Source: Rhodocyclaceae bacterium (GTDB lineage: Bacteria; Pseudomonadota; Gammaproteobacteria; Burkholderiales; Rhodocyclaceae). Taken from it: DNA of 45,650 nucleotides. This document shows positions 1 through 7,112 of this stretch, piece by piece. Every line of letters starts with the position of its first letter. Position 1 is the stretch's first letter. The stretch is from the NCBI GenBank assembly GCA_030682595.1, contig JAUXNZ010000036.1, positions 1-45,650 of the forward strand, read 5' to 3'. A program made the translations under genes and the position numbers. Below the pieces are notes generated by a model. The model saw nothing but the letters and a program-made list of their open reading frames with translations. It was not told the origin of the DNA and searched no databases.

Positions 1-2
1 GT

Positions 3-902
3 GGCGGCGCCGCGCACGGCGGCGCCTGGAAGATTGCCTATGCCGACTTCGTGACGGCGATGATGGCGTTCTTTCTGCTGATGTGGCTGCTTGGTTCGAC
101 CTCCAAGGGCGACCTGAAGGGCATCGCCGATCACTTCCAGACGCCGCTGCTGGTCGCCATGTTCGGCGGCTCGGGCGCCGGCGATGCCTCTTCGATCATC
201 CAGGGCGGCGGGCAGGATCTCTCGCAGGCCCATGGCCAGGTCAAGCGCGGCGACACGAAGAGCGAGCGCAAGATCAGCGAAAAGCGCATGAAGGAAGAAT
301 TCGAGCGCATGGAGAAGGAGCGCCTGCAAAGGCTGAAAGTTGACATCGAAGCGCTGATCGAGGCCAGCCCGACGCTCAAGCAGTTCAAGAACCAACTGTT
401 GATCGACATCACCAGCGAGGGTCTGCGCATCCAGATTGTCGATGAGAGAAACCGGCCGATGTTCGACCTGGCCAGTTCAGAGCTCAAGCCCTATACCAAA
501 CAAATTTTGCGCGAGATCGGCCCGCTGCTCAACAAGGTGGACAACCGCATTTCCCTGTCGGGACACACCGACGCGACGCCCTATGCCGGAGGCGACCGCG
601 GTTTCGGCAACTGGGAACTCTCCACCAACCGCGCCAACGCCTCGCGCCGCGAGATGATCGCGGGTGGCCTGGACGACGCGAAAATCATCCGCGTGCTCGG
701 CTTCGCCTCGACGGTGCTTTACGACAGGGCGCAGCCGCAAAGCGCCATCAACCGCCGCATCAGCATCGTCGTCCTCAATAAGCGCACCGAAGAAGCCATT
801 CTCGGCGACGGTAAGGAAGCCCCGGCGACTGAAGTGACCGATGCCGGGGAACTGACCGAGCGGGGCATCGTGCCGCCGCCGGTAGGCGCCCCCGCCCGCT
901 GA
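3..902 (+). CDS. motB: MotB, flagellar motor stator protein (5' end cut)
   Basis: This is the peptidoglycan-anchored half of the MotA/MotB proton-driven stator. The reading frame is open from base 3, so the start lies upstream of the window. The visible protein opens with GGAWKIAYADFVTAMMAF, the conserved MotB entry into its single transmembrane helix; the D of YADF is the expected proton-binding aspartate. A charged, helical plug and linker follows. The C-terminal half is an OmpA-like peptidoglycan-binding domain with the signature SLSGHTDATPY and a later NRRISIVVL. The gene overlaps cheR by one base (TGATG), which suggests translational coupling with the chemotaxis operon. MotA is expected just upstream. 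The family assignment is secure. Confidence 0.95.
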   Translation, partial: GGAAHGGAWKIAYADFVTAMMAFFLLMWLLGSTSKGDLKGIADHFQTPLLVAMFGGSGAGDASSIIQGGGQDLSQAHGQVKRGDTKSERKISEKRMKEEFERMEKERLQRLKVDIEALIEASPTLKQFKNQLLIDITSEGLRIQIVDERNRPMFDLASSELKPYTKQILREIGPLLNKVDNRISLSGHTDATPYAGGDRGFGNWELSTNRANASRREMIAGGLDDAKIIRVLGFASTVLYDRAQPQSAINRRISIVVLNKRTEEAILGDGKEAPATEVTDAGELTERGIVPPPVGAPAR

Positions 903-1861
903 TGCCGCTGCCTACTGGAATAAAAGTCGGCGCTGGCGGGACGGCGTCAGCCGACCTGCCGCGTAAAACGGGGACGGCGTCAGCCGAGCCGCTGCGTAAA
1001 ACGGCGACGGCTCCGGTGTTGGCGCCCGCAGCGGCGGCTGGTCGCGAGTTCCAGTTCACCGCGGCGGACTTCGAGCGGGTGCGGCAGTTGATCCACAAGC
1101 ATGCCGGCATATCACTGGCGCCGATCAAGCAGGACATGGTCTATTCGCGCCTGGCGCGGCGCTTGCGGGCGCTTGGCATGAAAAGCTTCGACCAGTATCT
1201 GGCCCACCTCGAACGGGGGCATGGTGCGGAATGGGAAACATTCGTCAACTCCCTGACCACCAATCTCACTTCCTTCTTCCGCGAAAATCATCACTTCGAG
1301 ATGCTGCAAAAGCATCTGTTGCGGCTGGCGCAGCGGCCGATCCGCATCTGGTGTTCCGCCGCCTCCACCGGCGAAGAGCCTTATTCGCTGGCGATCACCG
1401 CCTGCGAGGCCTTCAATACCCTGACGCCGCCGGTGCAGATTCACGCCAGCGACATCGATACGAATGTGCTCAAGACCGCCGCGCACGGCGAGTATCCGCT
1501 CGAGCGGATCGAGCGGCTGGATGCCGAGCGGCAGCGTAAATATTTCATCAAGGGCGCGGGCGTGCCGACCGGCCAGGTGCGCGTGCGCCCCGAACTGCAA
1601 AAGCTGATCACCTACAGCCGCATCAACCTGCTCGATGCCCAATGGCCGTCGGCCAAGGGACCGTTCGATGCCTTGTTCTGCCGCAACGTGATGATCTATT
1701 TCGACAAGCCGACGCAGTACCAGATACTCAAGAAATTCGTCCCGCTGCTGCACCCGGACGGCCTGCTCTATGCGGGGCATTCCGAAAGTTTTCTGCATGC
1801 GACCGATCTGTTTCGTTCCCTGGGCCGCACCGTCTACGAGCGCACCGACCGCCGCAAATAA
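902..1861 (+). CDS. cheR: CheR, chemoreceptor glutamate methyltransferase
   Basis: CheR uses S-adenosylmethionine to methylate glutamates on chemoreceptors during adaptation. The core begins at about residue 47 (EFQFTAADFERVRQLI) with the helical N-terminal domain. The SAM-binding domain follows, with CSAASTGEEPYSLAI and NVMIYF, both typical of CheR. The first 40 or so residues are not family sequence. They come from a family 1 dispersed repeat (922-946, read as KVGAGGTA) followed by two 33-bp tandem units, read as GTASADLPRKT and GTASAEPLRKT. The start ATG at 902 shares its A with the motB stop. No in-frame ATG lies between it and the core, so I keep it, though the true start could differ. 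The stop overlaps the cheB start (TAATG). Confidence 0.93.
   Translation: MPLPTGIKVGAGGTASADLPRKTGTASAEPLRKTATAPVLAPAAAAGREFQFTAADFERVRQLIHKHAGISLAPIKQDMVYSRLARRLRALGMKSFDQYLAHLERGHGAEWETFVNSLTTNLTSFFRENHHFEMLQKHLLRLAQRPIRIWCSAASTGEEPYSLAITACEAFNTLTPPVQIHASDIDTNVLKTAAHGEYPLERIERLDAERQRKYFIKGAGVPTGQVRVRPELQKLITYSRINLLDAQWPSAKGPFDALFCRNVMIYFDKPTQYQILKKFVPLLHPDGLLYAGHSESFLHATDLFRSLGRTVYERTDRRK
922..946 (+). repeat. Family 1 dispersed repeat, exact copy, inside cheR
   Basis: This is one of three 25-bp identical copies in the window (also 34630-34654 and 43028-43052). Here it is read in the sense frame as KVGAGGTA near the CheR N-terminus. Confidence 0.85.
939..1004 (+). repeat. Tandem 33-bp repeat, two units, in cheR 5' end
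   Basis: Units 939-971 and 972-1004 share GGACGGCGTCAGCCGA and GCGTAAAACGG and differ at only a few central bases. They encode two 11-residue units, GTASADLPRKT and GTASAEPLRKT. The array starts inside the family 1 repeat, so it looks like local expansion of the repeat's 3' end. Confidence 0.8.
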
Positions 1862-2439
1862 TGGCGTTGACTGACTGGCTCATCGCCATTGGCGCCTCCA
1901 CGGGCGGCACCGAGGCGATCAAGGAGGTGCTCGTGCGATTGCCCGCCGCGGTGCCGGGCATCGTCATCGTTCAGCACATGCCCGAAACCTTCACGTCCGC
2001 GTTTGCCCGGCGGCTCGACGGCCTGGGCGCGGTGCGCGTTGTCGAGGCGCAGGGCGGGGAACGCATTCAGCCTGGCCACGCCTATCTCGCGCCCGGCCAT
2101 TCGCACCTGACGGTGAAACGCAGTGGCGCTGGCTGGGTGACTGCACTGGAAAAAACGGCGCCCGTCAATCGCCATCGCCCGGCCGTCGATGTGCTGTTTC
2201 ATTCCGTCGCCAAAGAGGCCGGCCGGCAAGCCATCGGCGTCATCCTCACCGGCATGGGCAAGGATGGCGCGGCCGGCCTCCTGGCGATGCATCGGGCCGG
2301 GGCGTGGACGCTCGGCCAGGATCAGGACAGTTGCGTGGTCTATGGCATGCCGCGTGAAGCGGCGTTGCTCGGCGCGGTCGACGAGGTGGTCAGCCTCGAC
2401 AGCGTCGCGGCGCGTCTGCTGGCGCGTCTGCGTGTCTGA
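1861..2439 (+). CDS. cheB: CheB-type methylesterase domain protein lacking a receiver domain
   Basis: CheB removes receptor methyl groups and deamidates receptor glutamines. This 192-residue protein is only the catalytic domain. It has GASTGG with the nucleophilic Ser near its start, QHMPETFTSAFARRL with the catalytic His, and GMGKDGAAGL with the Asp. Full CheB is about 350 residues with an N-terminal phosphoacceptor domain that inhibits catalysis until phosphorylated. That half is absent here, not shifted into another frame, because the upstream sequence is cheR. The start ATG at 1861 overlaps the cheR stop by one base. The enzyme is therefore probably constitutive or controlled another way. 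A family 1 repeat starts one base after the stop codon. Confidence 0.88.
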   Translation: MALTDWLIAIGASTGGTEAIKEVLVRLPAAVPGIVIVQHMPETFTSAFARRLDGLGAVRVVEAQGGERIQPGHAYLAPGHSHLTVKRSGAGWVTALEKTAPVNRHRPAVDVLFHSVAKEAGRQAIGVILTGMGKDGAAGLLAMHRAGAWTLGQDQDSCVVYGMPREAALLGAVDEVVSLDSVAARLLARLRV

Positions 2440-2464
2440 AAAAGTCGGCGCTGACGGAGCGGAG
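2440..2464 (+). repeat. Family 1 dispersed repeat, diverged copy after cheB
   Basis: It reads AAAAGTCGGCGCTG followed by a drifted tail (about 3-4 mismatches). It is intergenic, directly after the cheB stop and before the mcp ribosome binding site at 2511-2517. Confidence 0.7.
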
Positions 2465-2526
2465 TCGACTAAAATGCCGCCAGAGGGGTCAGCGCCTCTC
2501 ACCTATGAACAAAGGAGTAATCCAGC

Positions 2527-3747
2527 ATGACGTTACGGCAGCGGATGTTTCTGGTACTGGGTGTTCTGGCGATCACTGCGCTGGTCGCCAACGGCTTTAC
2601 CTTCCTCATGTATTTGCGGCTGGCCGACGCGGCCGGACGGCTCGATCCGCAACTCCTGGCGCAGGCCGCCACCACCCGCAACTGGATCATTGCCGTCATT
2701 CTTGTTTCCTCCGTAGTCGGCCTGGCCGCATTCATTCATCTGTTGCGCCTCTTGCTGTCCTTGCTGGGCGGTGATCCGCAGTATGCCGCCGACGTGGTCA
2801 AGCGTATTTCATCAGGCGATCTTTCCGCCCGCATCGAACTCAAGCCCGGTGACAACAAAAGTCTGCTGGCGGCGATTGCCGGCATGCAAAACAGCCTGCG
2901 CGACATGGCCGGCGGGCTGACCGCTGCTTCACTCAAGCTGCGCGGCACTGCCGCCGCATTCGGCCGCGTTACCGGAGGCATGCAGGAGAGCGCGGTCGCG
3001 CAGACCGCGGCGGCGCAGGAGACTGGCGGCGCGGTGACGCGCTTGTCCGAGGGGGTCGACGGCATCGCCGCCCAGGCGGCGGAGGTCGACCAGTTGGCGA
3101 CCACCAGTCTGGCGCATGTCCAGGAGGGCAACGAAAGCTTGTCGCGCATGATTGGCGAGTTGGACGCGGCGGAAAGTTCGGTCCGCGAGATGAGCGGCAT
3201 GGCGCGCGAATTCGTCGCCAGCGCCTCGGCCATCACCAGCATGACGCGCGAAGTGCGCGATATCGCCGACCAAACCAATCTGCTGGCGCTGAATGCCGCC
3301 ATCGAGGCGGCGCGCGCCGGCGAGCAGGGCCGCGGCTTTGCTGTGGTGGCTGACGAGGTGCGGAAATTGGCCGAAAAATCCGCCAAGACGGCCAGCGAGA
3401 TCGACACGGTGACCCGCGGCCTTGAGCAACAGGCGGCAAAGGTCGAGTCGTCGCTGGAGTGCGGCCTGGCGTCCCTGGGCACCTCGCAGGAGCACCTGGA
3501 AACCGTCGCGGTGACGCTGGGCGAAATCAACCAGTCGGTCGGCCAGACTAGCGAGGGCATGGGGCGCATCAACGCCGCCGTCGGTCTGCAAGCCCAGGCC
3601 AGCAGCGAAATTTCCGCCAATCTCGAACGTATCATCGCGAAGGCGGCGGGTTCAGACGTCACTGTCGGCGAGGTGGTCGCCAGTGCGCAACAACTTGAAA
3701 CGCTGGCCGGCGAGCTCGAAATCGCCGTGCAACGCTTCAGGCTGTAA
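2527..3747 (+). CDS. Methyl-accepting chemotaxis protein with a minimal periplasmic loop
   Basis: This is a chemoreceptor that passes signals to CheA. Two membrane helices (about residues 7-28 and 52-75) enclose only about 25 periplasmic residues, so there is no classical extracellular ligand domain. A HAMP-like segment follows (KRISSGDLSARIEL), then a long signalling coiled coil whose hairpin tip has the invariant REVRDIADQTNLLALNAAIE and AGEQGRGFAVVADEVRKLA. It has no C-terminal NWETF-type tether for CheR or CheB. The start ATG has a good ribosome binding site, AAAGGAG, 9 bases upstream. Sensing is probably cytoplasmic, membrane-linked or via a partner (inference). The 94-bp gap to cheV shows no convincing promoter. 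Confidence 0.92.
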   Translation: MTLRQRMFLVLGVLAITALVANGFTFLMYLRLADAAGRLDPQLLAQAATTRNWIIAVILVSSVVGLAAFIHLLRLLLSLLGGDPQYAADVVKRISSGDLSARIELKPGDNKSLLAAIAGMQNSLRDMAGGLTAASLKLRGTAAAFGRVTGGMQESAVAQTAAAQETGGAVTRLSEGVDGIAAQAAEVDQLATTSLAHVQEGNESLSRMIGELDAAESSVREMSGMAREFVASASAITSMTREVRDIADQTNLLALNAAIEAARAGEQGRGFAVVADEVRKLAEKSAKTASEIDTVTRGLEQQAAKVESSLECGLASLGTSQEHLETVAVTLGEINQSVGQTSEGMGRINAAVGLQAQASSEISANLERIIAKAAGSDVTVGEVVASAQQLETLAGELEIAVQRFRL

Positions 3748-3841
3748 AGAATGGCGTAATATTCCCGACGGAATTCATTGGATAGTCATCACGGCAACGG
3801 GCCGTTAATCCCGAAAAATCTTCACCGCCCAGGATAGTCAA

Positions 3842-4828
3842 ATGTCAGAACTACTGAAGAATATCGATGCGCGCACCCGCCTGGCCGGCACCAACAAGCT
3901 GGAGATTCTGCTGTTTTCGCTGGGCGTCGACCAGCGCACCGGCCGGGAAGAAACCTTTGGCATCAATGTGTTCAAGGTGCGCGAGGTCATGCGTACGCCC
4001 CCTGTTACGTCGGCGCCCGACATGCCGAACGCTGTCAAGGGCATGGTGTCCCTGCGCGGCGTGCTCGTGCCGGTGATCGATCTGGCCGATTTCATCGGCA
4101 TGCAGACCGAGATGCCGCGCGAGATCATGATCGTCACGGAATACAACGGCCACACCCAGGGCTTTCTGGTGCAATCCGTCGATACCATTCTGCGTCTCGA
4201 CTGGTCGAAGATGCGCGTGCCGCCGGAGATGCTGACCGCCAATCTGGGCGGTCTGGTGACCGCCGTTACCGAACTGCAGGATGGCCGGCTGGTGATGATG
4301 CTCGATGTCGAGCGCATCCTCTCCGAGACCGCCAAATACGATGATGACATGGTGTTCAATGCCATTCAGCCCATTGGCAAGGAAGGGCTGACGGTGGTGT
4401 ATGCCGACGATTCCTCGGTGGCGCGCGGCCAGATCGAGCGCACCCTCAACGCCATGGGTATTCGTGGCATGGCGTCGGTCAATGGTCGGCAGGCCTGGGA
4501 TGAGCTGCTGAAAATCGCCAACTACACGGACGCCACCGGCCGCAAGGTCAAGGAGATGGTGCAACTGGTGCTCACCGACGTCGAAATGCCCGAGATGGAC
4601 GGCTACCTGCTGACCAAGAACATCAAGGCCGACCCGCGTTTTGCCGGCGTGCCGGTGATCATGCATTCATCCTTGTCGTCGATGGCCAACCAGCAACTCG
4701 GCCGCTCGCTGGGTGTCGATGATTATGTGCCGAAATTCGAGGCGCAGCGGCTGGCTGAAACGCTGGGGCGTTTCCTGCTCAAGGATGAACCGGCGGCGCT
4801 GGCGGCCAAAGCTGCCGTTGCGGCCTGA
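3842..4828 (+). CDS. cheV: CheV, coupling protein with receiver domain (copy 1)
   Basis: CheV couples receptors to CheA and adds a phosphorylatable control module. The N-terminal CheW-like domain (about residues 15-170) includes ETFGINVFKVREVMRTP and GMVSLRGVLVPVIDL. The C-terminal receiver domain (about 185-310) has VVYADDSSVARG with the acidic pocket, and VLTDVEMPEMDG with the phosphoacceptor Asp. The 328-residue length is usual for CheV. It is followed after 8 bases by a second CheV. No separate CheW gene is visible in this operon, so the two CheV proteins may do the coupling here, unless CheW is encoded elsewhere. Confidence 0.93.
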   Translation: MSELLKNIDARTRLAGTNKLEILLFSLGVDQRTGREETFGINVFKVREVMRTPPVTSAPDMPNAVKGMVSLRGVLVPVIDLADFIGMQTEMPREIMIVTEYNGHTQGFLVQSVDTILRLDWSKMRVPPEMLTANLGGLVTAVTELQDGRLVMMLDVERILSETAKYDDDMVFNAIQPIGKEGLTVVYADDSSVARGQIERTLNAMGIRGMASVNGRQAWDELLKIANYTDATGRKVKEMVQLVLTDVEMPEMDGYLLTKNIKADPRFAGVPVIMHSSLSSMANQQLGRSLGVDDYVPKFEAQRLAETLGRFLLKDEPAALAAKAAVAA

Positions 4829-4836
4829 GGAGAACC

Positions 4837-5811
4837 ATGATGGGTGAATTTAGCGCGTTGACCACCGGGCAGAGCCCGGCTTCCATGATCGACAGCGTCG
4901 ATGCCCGCACCAAGCTGGCGGGGTCGAACCGCATGGAGATTCTGCTGTTCTCGCTGGGCACCAACGAGACCTTCGGCATCAACGTTTTCAAGGTGCGCGA
5001 AGTCAGCAAGACCCCGAGCATCACCAAGTCGCCCCACATGCCGAATGGCGTCGAAGGGCTGATCAGCCTGCGCGGCAACGTGATCCCCGTGGTGTCGCTG
5101 GCGCAGGTCATGCAACTGGCCGACGCGCCGCCCGGCCGCGGCGGCTCGATGATGGTGACCGAGTACAGCAAGCGCACGCTCGGTTTTCTGGTGCACGATG
5201 TCGATCGCATCATCCGTGTCGATTGGGACCGGGTGCGCGCCCCCGAAGCCGTTACAGGTGGAACCCACGCCTACATCACCGCCATCACCGAACTGGATAA
5301 CGGCAAGCTGGTGTCGATCGTCGACGTCGAACAGATCATGGCGAACACCTTTGGCGAAGCGCTGGTCGGCCAGATCGACAAGGTGGGCGGCGACGCGGAT
5401 TACGAGATATTTTTTGTCGACGATTCCGCCGTGGCGCGCAAGAAGATCGCCGAAGTGCTCGACAAGATGGGGGTCCGCCACAAGCATGCGCTGAATGGCA
5501 TGGAGGCCTGGACGCGCCTGTCCGGCATGGCGGCGCACGCGCAGCAAACCGGCAGCAACCTGCGCGACGAGGTGAATGTCATCCTCGTCGACGCCGAAAT
5601 GCCCGAAATGGACGGTTATGTGCTGACCAGGCACATCAAGTCCGACAAACGCTTCGACGGCATCCCGGTGGTCATGCACTCTTCGTTGTCTTCCGAAGCC
5701 AACCGCGCGATGGGCAAGAGCGTCGGCGTCGACGCCTACGTCGCCAAGTTCGATGCCGAGGCGCTGTCCGACGCCCTGCGGCCGCTACTGCTCAGGTCGC
5801 AGCGCGACTGA
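4837..5811 (+). CDS. cheV: CheV, coupling protein with receiver domain (copy 2)
   Basis: This second CheV has the same CheW-like plus receiver layout as the preceding gene. The coupling domain has NETFGINVFKVREVSKTP and GLISLRGNVIPVVSL. The receiver has FFVDDSAVARKKIAEVL and ILVDAEMPEMDGYVL. It looks like a tandem duplicate that has diverged: both copies share the opening pattern DARTKLAGSN and the end pattern VMHSSLSSEANR. A GAGGAG ribosome binding site overlaps the upstream stop codon. ATG at 4840 is an alternative start one codon later. Having two copies may allow different receptors or different phosphorylation kinetics (inference). Confidence 0.93.
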   Translation: MMGEFSALTTGQSPASMIDSVDARTKLAGSNRMEILLFSLGTNETFGINVFKVREVSKTPSITKSPHMPNGVEGLISLRGNVIPVVSLAQVMQLADAPPGRGGSMMVTEYSKRTLGFLVHDVDRIIRVDWDRVRAPEAVTGGTHAYITAITELDNGKLVSIVDVEQIMANTFGEALVGQIDKVGGDADYEIFFVDDSAVARKKIAEVLDKMGVRHKHALNGMEAWTRLSGMAAHAQQTGSNLRDEVNVILVDAEMPEMDGYVLTRHIKSDKRFDGIPVVMHSSLSSEANRAMGKSVGVDAYVAKFDAEALSDALRPLLLRSQRD

Positions 5812-5846
5812 TCGACCATTTAACAGCCTCATCCGGAGAACCTTGC

Positions 5847-6242
5847 ATGCCAGCAGATCCCAGCAAAATCAGATTCCTTGTCGTGGATGATTTTTCCACG
5901 ATGCGGCGCATTGTGCGCAATTTGCTCAAGGAACTGGGTTTTACCAACGTCGACGAAGCCGAAGATGGCGCGGTGGCCTGGCAGAAGATCCAGGGCACCC
6001 CCTTCGATTTCATCATCACCGACTGGAACATGCCCAACATGGACGGGCTGACGCTGCTGCAGACGATCCGCGGCCATGCCACCTACAAGACGCTGCCCGT
6101 GCTGATGATCACCGCCGAGGCCAAGAAAGAGAACATCATTGCCGCCGCGCAGGCCGGCGCCACCGGCTACATCGTCAAACCGTTTACGGCGGCAACGCTC
6201 AACGAGAAGCTGACGAAGATTTTCGAGAAACTGGGTTGGTAG
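5847..6242 (+). CDS. cheY: CheY, chemotaxis response regulator
   Basis: CheY is the single-domain regulator that, when phosphorylated by CheA, binds the flagellar switch protein FliM. The 131 residues are nearly collinear with the enterobacterial protein: FLVVDDFSTMRRIVRNLLKE with the acidic pair, DWNMPNMDG with the phosphoacceptor Asp, MITAEAKKENI with the conserved Thr, and GYIVKPFTAATL with the conserved Lys. GGAG lies upstream of the ATG. cheZ follows immediately, which fits the CheY/CheZ phosphatase pairing typical of beta- and gammaproteobacteria. Confidence 0.97.
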   Translation: MPADPSKIRFLVVDDFSTMRRIVRNLLKELGFTNVDEAEDGAVAWQKIQGTPFDFIITDWNMPNMDGLTLLQTIRGHATYKTLPVLMITAEAKKENIIAAAQAGATGYIVKPFTAATLNEKLTKIFEKLGW

Positions 6243-6248
6243 GTGGAC

Positions 6249-7082
6249 ATGGCTAAACCGATCAAATTCGACGAATCCGGCGATTCGCAGGACCTGCAAG
6301 CGTTGTTCGACACCATCGCCGCCGGACCAGCGGCGGCTGCCGTTGCGGAGCCCGCGGCCGTGGGCGGCTCCGGTGATTCCGACGATCTGCAGAGCCTGTT
6401 CGACAGCGTGGCTGAGCAGGTCTCCGCCGGCCCCGCCGCCGCGCCGGCAGTCGCGCCAGGCGCCGCCGCCGCGGTCACGCAGGAAGCCACCTATAACCGC
6501 CTCGGCCATATGGTGCGCAAGCTGCATGACAGCATGCGCGAGCTCGGTTATGACAAGGGGTTGGAAGAGACGGCGCGCAAGATTCCCGACGCGCGCGAGC
6601 GCCTCGCCTATATCGCCCAGATGACCGAGCAGGCGGCGAGCCGCGTCCTCAATGCCACCGATATTGCCTTGCCGGTGCAAAACGAACTCGAACACCACGC
6701 CCGGCAGATGGGCGCGCGCTGGGACCAGATGTTCGCCAATCAGTTATCGGTCGACGAATTCAAGGCGCTGGCCGCCGATACGCGGACCTTCTTTGCCGTT
6801 GCGCCGAGCAAAATCGACATCACCAACACCCAGCTCAGGGAAATCATGATGGCGCAGGACTTTCAGGATCTCACCGGGCAGGTGATCAAGAAAGTCGTCG
6901 AACTGGTGCAAGGCGTCGAAACGCAGTTGTTGCAGGTGCTGATCGAGGTGATGCCGGAAGAGAAGAAGGCCGATGCCCCGGTTAACCTGATGAATGGCCC
7001 GGTGATCAGCGCCGCCGGGCGTACCGACGTGGTCACCAGCCAGGCGCAGGTTGATGATTTGCTGGAAAGTTTAGGATTCTGA
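6249..7082 (+). CDS. cheZ: CheZ, CheY-P phosphatase with duplicated N-terminal motif
   Basis: CheZ speeds dephosphorylation of CheY. The catalytic helix is visible as MAQDFQDLTGQVIKK, with the Asp and Gln that act on CheY-P. The last residues, QAQVDDLLESLGF, match the C-terminal CheY-binding peptide of the family. I prefer ATG 6249 to GTG 6243 because TAGGTGG then serves as the ribosome binding site. The N-terminus carries two related units, residues 10-24 (SGDSQDLQALFDTIA) and 41-55 (SGDSDDLQSLFDSVA), separated by Ala/Pro-rich linkers. These look like a duplicated short binding motif resembling the C-terminal DDLLESLGF peptide. The length, about 277 residues, exceeds the roughly 214 of E. 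coli CheZ because of this N-terminal extension. Confidence 0.94.
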   Translation: MAKPIKFDESGDSQDLQALFDTIAAGPAAAAVAEPAAVGGSGDSDDLQSLFDSVAEQVSAGPAAAPAVAPGAAAAVTQEATYNRLGHMVRKLHDSMRELGYDKGLEETARKIPDARERLAYIAQMTEQAASRVLNATDIALPVQNELEHHARQMGARWDQMFANQLSVDEFKALAADTRTFFAVAPSKIDITNTQLREIMMAQDFQDLTGQVIKKVVELVQGVETQLLQVLIEVMPEEKKADAPVNLMNGPVISAAGRTDVVTSQAQVDDLLESLGF

Positions 7083-7112
7083 TTCGGTGTTGAACGCCGA
7101 AGGGAGATTGTT

